Origin: Anaerolineales bacterium UBA3071
Lineage (GTDB): Bacteria; Chloroflexota; Anaerolineae; UBA3071
DNA: 48,627 nucleotides
Assembly: GCA_002366755.1 (NCBI GenBank)
Contig: DFBV01000018.1
Span: 15,508-64,134 of the forward strand
Direction: 5' to 3'
A program made the position numbers and the translations under genes. Positions 12,437 through 18,501 of this stretch are shown here, in pieces (position 1 is the first letter of the stretch; the number at the start of each line of letters is the position of its first letter). Below the pieces are notes generated by a model, which did no database searches, had not been told where the DNA came from, and saw nothing but the letters and a program-made list of their open reading frames with translations.

Positions 12437-15304
12437 TCAGACCGCTTCGCCCAGCTTGACCGCCTCAAACACGCGCATGCGCACCAGCAGCACGGCCAGC
12501 ACCGCTACGGCCACGGCCAGCATGGCCCCGAAAATACCACAGATGACCAACAGGTCGCTCCAGGCGATGCGCACGATGAAGGGCGGCGTCTGAGGGCCAA
12601 CCTGCAGGAAGGGAATGAACAGCCGGCTGGCCCACACGCCCAACCCGGTGCCGATGGCCCCACCGGTGAGGATGATCAGCGCCTGCTCGCCGGCCAGGAA
12701 AGCGACCATCTGCGCCACCGAAAGCCCCACCGCCCGCAGCATCCCCAGCTCGATGAAGCGGCGGCGGAAGGAGACAACGGAGTAGAGCAGGAAGCCCAGC
12801 ACCGTCAGCCCGGCGGCGGCCAGGAAGCCAGTCGTCAACAGGCCGAACAGCCCCTGCCGCTGCGGCCTGCTCTGCTCGGCGACCATCAAGCCCCGCGCAT
12901 CGCCCGCCGCCACCACCCGCAAGCCCAGTTCCCGCACGCCGTCCACCACCGCCGCGGGGTCGGCGTGCTCTTGCAGCCTTAGCCATACGTCGTAGGGGAA
13001 TATCCCGCCCAGTTGCTCGTAGACGTAGTCCAGGTTGGCGACGAAGAAGGGGCCATCTTCGGGATAGACGGTGGGGAAGAGGTCGAGCACCCCGGCCACG
13101 ACGAACTCTATTTCAGCCCGCTCGTCCAGCACCTGCGCGGTGAGCAGCAGCCGATCGCCCACCCCCAGGCCGTGGCGGGCCAGGAAGGCGCGGCTGGCCA
13201 GCAGGTGGTTGCGCCCCAGCGCCAGTTCGTTCATCAGCGCCCCCAGCGATTGGCCGGCACTGAAATCGCGGCGGAAGAAGGCCACCTGCGCGAAGTCCAC
13301 GCGGTCCACCCCGATCAGCCGCCCCGTCTCTCGCCGCTCCCCCAGGCGGGCGATGGCCGTGTAGTCGCCGACGCGAGCCGCAGCCCGCACGCCGTCCACC
13401 TGCAGATGCTCGGAAACGGGCAGGAAAAGCCACTCTCCTCTCTCTCCTCTCTCCTCTCCTATCTCTCCTCTGACCATCTCCTCCGTGCTCTCCCCCAGCT
13501 CGGCCAGGTTCAGGTCGGCCCCCACCTGGTAGTACACCTGGTCCGTCAGGTGTTCGTCCAGGGTCAGGGCCATGGAAGCGGTGAAGGTGGCCAGGCTCAA
13601 AGTCAGGACCAGCAGCAACAGGGGGCCGACGTAGTGGGCCGGAGAGCGGGCCAGGTGGCGCAGGGCCAGCAGCAGCGAGGTCCCCGGCAGCCGTCCGGCC
13701 AGCCAGGAAAGCGCACCCATTAGAGCAGGGAAGAAGCGGGCGCAAACGAGAGCCAGTCCGAAGCAGAAGAGAGCCGGCACCAGGAACAGCAGGGGGTTCT
13801 GGAAGGGATCGCCGCCAGCGAGTCCTCCGCCCAGGATGGAGATGGTGCCCCGCTGGCGCAGCACGTAGTAGCCGTAGAGAGGTGGAACGAGCAGGAGCAG
13901 GTCCAGGAAGTAGCGCTGCCAAAGCGGGCGGCGCAGCGTGCGGGCCACTTCCTGCTTGTAGGTGACGATGGTGTGGCGCGAAGCGGCCAGGCTGGGGAGA
14001 ACGCTGGCGCAGAGGCCGGCAACCACCGCTCCCAGGGCGAAATAGACGCTGCTGGGGGAAAGGCGCACAGGCAAGCGGGAGCGGTTGGTCAGGACGCCGG
14101 GATCGAGGAAGGTACGCACGGAGCCCAGGAGTTGGGCCAGCGCCCTTCCCAGGGCCAACCCCGCGACGGCAGCCACGGCGCCGACGAGCAGCCCTTCCAG
14201 CAGGTAGATGCCAATCACCTGCCAGCGCGACGCGCCGCGGCTGCGCAGGACGGCGATCTCGTTCTGCTGGCGGCGCACCACCATGCCGCCGATGAGGCCG
14301 GTGAAGTAAAGGATCAGCCCCAGCAGGGGCAGGCTGAAGACGGTGAGCTGGATGGTCAGAAGGCGCGCCTGGCGGCGGTAGGCCCGCAGCGCGTCGAGGG
14401 GTGAGACGTCCAGGCTGGTGTTGGAAAGCAGGGACGCCGCCCGCGCCTGCACCGTCGCCACCCGCGCCAGGAAACGGGATACGTCGGCGGTGCGGACGCT
14501 CTGCCCGTCGAAGAGCATGTACCAGGCGGCCTGATAGACCTCGTCGGGCAGGGCCGGGGCCAACCGCTGCGCAAAGGTCGCTTCCGGCACCAGCAGCACC
14601 TCGTCGAAGGTCTGCGGCGCGTAGAACCAGAAGGGATCGGCTGCATCGCGCGCCTGCCAGAGCCCGGCAATGCGCACCGGCAGTTGGATCAGTTCTCGCT
14701 TGCCGAAGAGCACGTAGCGCTCGCCGACCTGCAAGCCCAGCTCCTCGGCCAGTGGCCGGCTGACGAGCACCTCGATGACCTCGTCTTCTGCCGTCGCCGG
14801 CCGGGGGAACTGCCCCTCGATCAGGTCAACGTAGCTCTCCAGGCTGCTGATGAAGGCCAGGCTGGTCCAGAGCAGCGGTTGCCGGCGGGCGTAGGCCCCG
14901 GATTCTCCCTCCCGGGTGAAGAGCCGGAGATTGTCGGTTCGCACGTGGCGGACGGCCAGCTCCAGTGGCAGCCCCAGCGCCGCCGGGGACTGTTCCATCA
15001 GGTAACCGTTGATGGGCTGGTAGGTGTCCCACTCCACCGCTCCGTGCCAGGCTCCGATGTAGCGAAACAGGAAGGCGAAGGGCCTGCCCTGAGCACCGTC
15101 GAAGGGAGGGCGTGTGCTCTCCTCGCTTGCCAATTCCTCGTGCAGCAACCGGAAGTGCACGGCGTCGGCGTAGAGGGGGATGCTGGTGCTCAGGGCCACG
15201 GCGGCCAGCAACCCCGCCAGCAGGCAGCCCATCAGCGTGCGCTGGTTCCAGATGCGCCTGGCGGCGATGAGGATGATGGACAGAAGGTTAAGCAAGAGGT
15301 TCAT
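12437..15304 (-). CDS. FtsX/MacB-type ABC permease (955 aa)
   Basis: Large mechanotransmission ABC permease with a duplicated FtsX layout. An N-terminal membrane helix follows the start (CLLAGLLAAVALSTSIPLYA), then a large extracytoplasmic domain, three helices around residues 370-480, a central helix pair, a second extracytoplasmic domain and three final helices near 840-950. The ATG at 15304 is chosen because upstream in-frame sequence is promoter DNA. Two repeat-encoded insertions lie in external regions: PFDGAQGRPF near residue 66 and a Glu/Arg/Gly-rich stretch from 13433-13471. It pairs with the two downstream ATPases, and the HlyD-like adaptor at 15693-17210 is a likely partner. Confidence 0.85.
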   Translation of the reverse strand: MNLLLNLLSIILIAARRIWNQRTLMGCLLAGLLAAVALSTSIPLYADAVHFRLLHEELASEESTRPPFDGAQGRPFAFLFRYIGAWHGAVEWDTYQPINGYLMEQSPAALGLPLELAVRHVRTDNLRLFTREGESGAYARRQPLLWTSLAFISSLESYVDLIEGQFPRPATAEDEVIEVLVSRPLAEELGLQVGERYVLFGKRELIQLPVRIAGLWQARDAADPFWFYAPQTFDEVLLVPEATFAQRLAPALPDEVYQAAWYMLFDGQSVRTADVSRFLARVATVQARAASLLSNTSLDVSPLDALRAYRRQARLLTIQLTVFSLPLLGLILYFTGLIGGMVVRRQQNEIAVLRSRGASRWQVIGIYLLEGLLVGAVAAVAGLALGRALAQLLGSVRTFLDPGVLTNRSRLPVRLSPSSVYFALGAVVAGLCASVLPSLAASRHTIVTYKQEVARTLRRPLWQRYFLDLLLLVPPLYGYYVLRQRGTISILGGGLAGGDPFQNPLLFLVPALFCFGLALVCARFFPALMGALSWLAGRLPGTSLLLALRHLARSPAHYVGPLLLLVLTLSLATFTASMALTLDEHLTDQVYYQVGADLNLAELGESTEEMVRGEIGEERGERGEWLFLPVSEHLQVDGVRAAARVGDYTAIARLGERRETGRLIGVDRVDFAQVAFFRRDFSAGQSLGALMNELALGRNHLLASRAFLARHGLGVGDRLLLTAQVLDERAEIEFVVAGVLDLFPTVYPEDGPFFVANLDYVYEQLGGIFPYDVWLRLQEHADPAAVVDGVRELGLRVVAAGDARGLMVAEQSRPQRQGLFGLLTTGFLAAAGLTVLGFLLYSVVSFRRRFIELGMLRAVGLSVAQMVAFLAGEQALIILTGGAIGTGLGVWASRLFIPFLQVGPQTPPFIVRIAWSDLLVICGIFGAMLAVAVAVLAVLLVRMRVFEAVKLGEAV
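13433..13471. repeat. TCTCCTC tract inserted in-frame in the permease
   Basis: Tract of CTCTCCTCTCTCTCCTCTCT words. On the - strand it encodes GEIGEERGERGE within an extracytoplasmic domain without breaking the frame. Confidence 0.6.
15078..15116. repeat. in-frame CCCTGAGCACCGTCGAAGG repeat
   Basis: The sequence GGCCTGCCCTGAGCACCGTC followed by GAAGGGAGGGC encodes PPFDGAQGRPF on the - strand. It resembles the dispersed CCTTCGAC..GCTCAGGGCAGG repeat known to insert in-frame in many bacterial genes. Confidence 0.5.
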
Positions 15305-15311
15305 GTCCCGC

Positions 15312-15340
15312 TTGCCTTTTTGGCTGTGTAGTGCTATACT
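15312..15340 (+). promoter_or_regulatory. sigma-70-type promoter for the antitoxin-like gene
   Basis: TTGCCT and TATACT are spaced by 17 nt, directed at the gene starting at 15407. The -10 context GCTATACTAT is the same as in the flp promoter. Confidence 0.65.
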
Positions 15341-15406
15341 ATTTGCAGTAGCTTTAGGGACGCTGCGACGAGTGCAAGCAAATGAATGAATGGAGGAATG
15401 AAAGCG

Positions 15407-15793
15407 ATGAGAACAGTGAAAGTAGTCAATGACCAAATCTCTTTGCCGCCCCCCGTTGCTAACTGGATCGGTGCTATGGATGAGCTTTCCTTGTTCATAG
15501 AGGGCGATACCCTGATCCTGAAGAAGATGCGTGTGCCCAGGCTATCCGAAATCGCTGCCCGTGCGCCGGAGGGTGATGAGGAAATACCCTTGGAAGAGAT
15601 TGTCGCTGAAGTGCATCGCTACCGACGAGAGAAGCGAGATGCTGGTCGTATGGGAACCAACTATAACATTAGACACAAAACTGTCAAGCCAGCTATTGCC
15701 CCAAGACAGTCTGTCCTTCCTCCAACCCCGCTTCGATCTCCACCCGCTCCTTGCTTTCGATGCCCAGGGTCACGTCCAGGCGGCGTTGCTTAG
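15407..15793 (+). CDS. AbrB-like antitoxin, probably with a broken 3' end
   Basis: The ATG at 15407 follows GGAGG at about 10 nt. The product begins MRTVKVVNDQISLPPPV and continues ELSLFIEGDTLILKKMRVPRLSEIAARAP...IPLEEIVAEVHRYRREKR, the form of small AbrB-fold antitoxins that precede PIN toxins. After residue ~78 the frame continues as the antisense of the convergent adaptor gene, so the natural stop and the expected toxin are lost. An ATG at 15639 (MLVVWEPTIT) could be the remnant of a toxin start. Family call moderate. Confidence 0.5.
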   Translation: MRTVKVVNDQISLPPPVANWIGAMDELSLFIEGDTLILKKMRVPRLSEIAARAPEGDEEIPLEEIVAEVHRYRREKRDAGRMGTNYNIRHKTVKPAIAPRQSVLPPTPLRSPPAPCFRCPGSRPGGVA

Positions 15794-17210
15794 CGCCTTC
15801 CTGGACGATGACGAACTTACGGCCGCCAAACGTGCGGATGGCCGCCGGCGGCAGCCAGAGGACATCATCTTTGCGCTCCAAGACGATGGTCACCTTCACC
15901 AGGTCGCCCATTTCCATGGTCATCTCCGGCGCCAGGCCCGCGAAGTCCACGCTCATGCGGGTGGATCTGTCGGCCTGTTCGAGCGCTTCGGTGCTGCCCC
16001 CGCCGCCGTAAGGGTAGGGGAGCTGGCGGATGGTGCCCGTTAGCCCCTGGCCGGGGTAGTCCACGGGGACGAGAGCCACAGCCTGGCCCTCGGTCAGCTC
16101 GCGCATCTGCTCGCCGGAAAGCTCGGCACTGACCTCCAGCGCGCCAAGGTCGGCCACGATGCAGGCTGCCTTATAGGCCTCGGCGGCGCGGCCGGGGTAA
16201 GCGGAGATGGAGACCACCTCGCCGTCGAAGGGAGCCACGAGGCGCGATTCAGCAACCTGCGCTTCGAAGCGGTCAACGGCCAGTTGCGCTGCGGCCACCG
16301 TTTGCTGGAGCTGAGGGTCAACGCCCCGCTGCAGCGCTTCCAGCTCCAGTTGGGCCAACGCCACCGCCTGCTGGAGCTGCGGGTCCGTCCCTGTCTCCTG
16401 CAGCCGCTGCACTTCCAGTTCCGCCAGGGCCACCTGCTGTTTGAGGATCTCCAGCTCGTAGCGATGGGCCTCGATATCCTGCACCGCCAGGTCGTAGGTG
16501 GCCTGCGCCCGCTGGAAATCGAGCGTGGCCTGCTGCAGGGCGGCGGCCTGGGGCGTGGCCCCAACGTCACCGCGCCAGGCGATCTCATCGTAGGCGGCCT
16601 GGGCCTGCTGCAGAGCGATGCGCGCCCGCTCCAGGTCGGCTTCGGCCTGGGTCTTGCGGGGTGTCAGGTCCTCATCCTGGCCCTTTTGCAGTTGCAGCCG
16701 CTTGATGGCCAGGTCAAGGCGCGCTTTGGCCAGTCCGTGGGCCTGGCTCGCCTGCGCCGCGGCCAGGTTGGCCTGGGCCGTTTGCAGCTTGAGCTTGGCT
16801 TTGGCCTGGGCGTCCTGTTGCTCTTGTTCCGCCTGCGAAAGCTGCAACTGGGCCGTCTGCAGGTCGAGCCGTGCCTTGGCCAGCGAGCGTTCCAGTTCGG
16901 CCATCTCCAGTTCGGCCAGCAAATCACCTTGCCTGACCGCGTCCCCCTTCTCCACGAAGACAGCGCGCACGTAGCCGTTGGTGCGGAAGAAGAGTTCCGC
17001 CTCCTGCACGGGGGCCACGCGGGCGGTGAACTCCAGCTTGCGCAGCACCTCGCCCCGTTGCACGACGTAAGTCGGCTTTTCGGGCACGATGGGGGTGGGG
17101 ATGGGGGTGGGTGTGGGCTCCTCCTGTGCCGGGCGCGGCCCGCTCCGGCAGCCGGAGAGCAGAACGATCAGCACTAACAGCACGAGGAGCTTCTTGTGGA
17201 AGTTGAGCAT
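15693..17210 (-). CDS. HlyD/MacA-type periplasmic adaptor lipoprotein
   Basis: Membrane-fusion adaptor of about 505 aa. The start at 17210 gives a clean lipoprotein signal (LLVLLVLIVLLSGC), with AGGA at good spacing; an ATG at 17219 is a close alternative. After a TPTPIPTP linker come a barrel-sandwich half (VVQRGEVLRKLEFTARV), a very long coiled coil rich in Q, A, L and E (residues ~95-330), the second lipoyl half (LVAPFDGEVVSI), and beta-barrel and membrane-proximal domains. It probably works with the convergently organised permease and ATPases as a MacAB-like pump. The promoter and two palindromes lie upstream. Confidence 0.85.
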   Translation of the reverse strand: MLNFHKKLLVLLVLIVLLSGCRSGPRPAQEEPTPTPIPTPIVPEKPTYVVQRGEVLRKLEFTARVAPVQEAELFFRTNGYVRAVFVEKGDAVRQGDLLAELEMAELERSLAKARLDLQTAQLQLSQAEQEQQDAQAKAKLKLQTAQANLAAAQASQAHGLAKARLDLAIKRLQLQKGQDEDLTPRKTQAEADLERARIALQQAQAAYDEIAWRGDVGATPQAAALQQATLDFQRAQATYDLAVQDIEAHRYELEILKQQVALAELEVQRLQETGTDPQLQQAVALAQLELEALQRGVDPQLQQTVAAAQLAVDRFEAQVAESRLVAPFDGEVVSISAYPGRAAEAYKAACIVADLGALEVSAELSGEQMRELTEGQAVALVPVDYPGQGLTGTIRQLPYPYGGGGSTEALEQADRSTRMSVDFAGLAPEMTMEMGDLVKVTIVLERKDDVLWLPPAAIRTFGGRKFVIVQEGAKQRRLDVTLGIESKERVEIEAGLEEGQTVLGQ

Positions 17211-17247
17211 CTTTGCCATCCTGTTATGCGTGGTGCGTGTTGCGAAC

Positions 17248-17347
17248 AGGTGCAATGCACCTTCGAAATCGCTTCGTTTGTGTTGTCCGAGCGGTTTCTG
17301 CAAGCCGTCCTCAGCCAGCCGCCTACACCATGAGGTGCATTGCACCT
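17248..17347. promoter_or_regulatory. paired 15-nt palindromes in the adaptor leader
   Basis: AGGTGCAATGCACCT (17248-17262) and AGGTGCATTGCACCT (17333-17347) are near-identical palindromes 70 nt apart, both between the adaptor promoter and its start codon. They look like operator sites for a dimeric repressor, or a looped pair. No regulator gene is adjacent. Confidence 0.5.
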
Positions 17348-17394
17348 TGCTAACACAATGCGGACGGTCTGCCGGGCAGACTTCAAGCGAGATA

Positions 17395-17423
17395 ATGATA
17401 CCACATTTGGGTTGGCGGGGCAA
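17395..17423 (-). promoter_or_regulatory. promoter of the HlyD-like adaptor gene
   Basis: On the - strand TTGCCC (17423-17418) and TATCAT (17400-17395) are spaced by 17 nt. The -35 box lies in a GGYTGGCGGGGCAA block that recurs next to another terminator at 29500-29516. Confidence 0.6.
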
Positions 17424-17446
17424 GTGACGAAAGCTGACAGAGCGAA

Positions 17447-17473
17447 GCCCCTCGTGAGGTCGGCACGAGAGGC
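17447..17473 (-). terminator. terminator of the ATP-grasp peptide operon
   Basis: GCCCCTCGTG and CACGAGAGGC pair over 10 bp just past the S66 peptidase stop. The same hairpin type recurs at 29531-29554 and, in part, at 36815-36836. Confidence 0.65.
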
Positions 17474-17501
17474 TCCACTGGATCAGGAAGACTCTTCTCA
17501 T

Positions 17502-18500
17502 TCAGCACACTGCTGGCTCGTCGATGCTAAAGAGATTGTTGCGAGCATCCAGCGTAGCCAGCACCCCGTTCGGCATCGTCAATCTGGGGTTGAGATGCCC
17601 ACAATCAACATTCATCAAAATGGGAAAGGAATAGGGCAGCGTGTGTTCAAGGATGACATCTTCCAATGTCTGGGTTGTGGTGGGCTCCTCATCGATGAGG
17701 CAGTGACCTACAATCATGCCGGCGATCTCACCGAGAACGCCGATTTCTCGCGCATGGGTCAGGAAACGGTCTACCCATCGGAGTGAACCGCCTAGCTCTT
17801 CCCAAAACCAAATCTTTTGCTTGAAGGTTGGCCAGTAGGGAGTCCCAGCAAGCAGCAGAGTGGATCCTAGATGGCCGCCGATGAGGCGACCTTGGGCATA
17901 ACCAGGCTTGAGCCAGCGCCAGCCAGGGTGTGGTTCCATGGAGTCTCTGTTGACGCTTTCGTCGTACTGAACGCTTCGCATGATTTGGGCCGGTGGAGAA
18001 AGGGGCCCCAGTGGTTCAACATGCCCACAGATATGGTAGAAGTGGTTGATCGTATAAGGGTAAGGTGCAATCCCCCATTGGCCGATCAGATTGGGACCAT
18101 CGAAAGTAACCAGTCCAGTATGCACATGAATGGCGAGGTTCAGTACAGTGATGTCACTATGCCCACAAAACACCTTAGGATTGTACTGGATCGTGTCCCA
18201 GTTCAGAAAGGGGAGTAGCCGATTGCTGTTGGTGCCACCCAAGATGCCTATAATGCCCTTGACTGTGAGATCGGCAAAAAAGCGGTTGATGTCTTGTGCG
18301 CGGTCACAGTCGTGCCCAGCAAGATAGCCTATGCGGTTTGTGGCATGCTCGCCCACTTTGACCTTAAACCCTTGCGCTTCAAGGGCCTGGATCCCGCGTT
18401 CTAGAGCATCCAGGCCCCGCCCTGTCACAGGAAAGGATGGGCTGACGAGCCCGATCGTGTCTCTAGGTTCAAGGTGAGGAGGCTTGATTGAGGTTGACAC
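17502..18500 (-). CDS. S66 family peptidase, MccF/LD-carboxypeptidase-like
   Basis: 332-aa serine peptidase of family S66, whose members are LD-carboxypeptidases and the microcin C self-immunity peptidase MccF. The catalytic triad can be placed: Ser115 in FCGHSDIT, Glu234 or 235 in WFWEELGG, and His302 in VDCGHLNPR. GTG start with GAAGGAG upstream, one base after the stop of the fusion gene, so it is translationally coupled. As the last gene of a modified-peptide operon with a PurA-like enzyme and a nucleotidyltransferase, an immunity role (cleaving a toxic peptidyl-nucleotide) is attractive but inferred. Cell-wall recycling is the alternative. Confidence 0.85.
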   Translation of the reverse strand: MSTSIKPPHLEPRDTIGLVSPSFPVTGRGLDALERGIQALEAQGFKVKVGEHATNRIGYLAGHDCDRAQDINRFFADLTVKGIIGILGGTNSNRLLPFLNWDTIQYNPKVFCGHSDITVLNLAIHVHTGLVTFDGPNLIGQWGIAPYPYTINHFYHICGHVEPLGPLSPPAQIMRSVQYDESVNRDSMEPHPGWRWLKPGYAQGRLIGGHLGSTLLLAGTPYWPTFKQKIWFWEELGGSLRWVDRFLTHAREIGVLGEIAGMIVGHCLIDEEPTTTQTLEDVILEHTLPYSFPILMNVDCGHLNPRLTMPNGVLATLDARNNLFSIDEPAVC

Positions 18501-18501
18501 G

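Noticed and set aside
15639..15692. PIN-domain toxin gene start
   Set aside because: MLVVWEPTIT resembles a PIN start only loosely, and the frame becomes the antisense of the adaptor gene after about 18 codons, so no toxin gene can be called.
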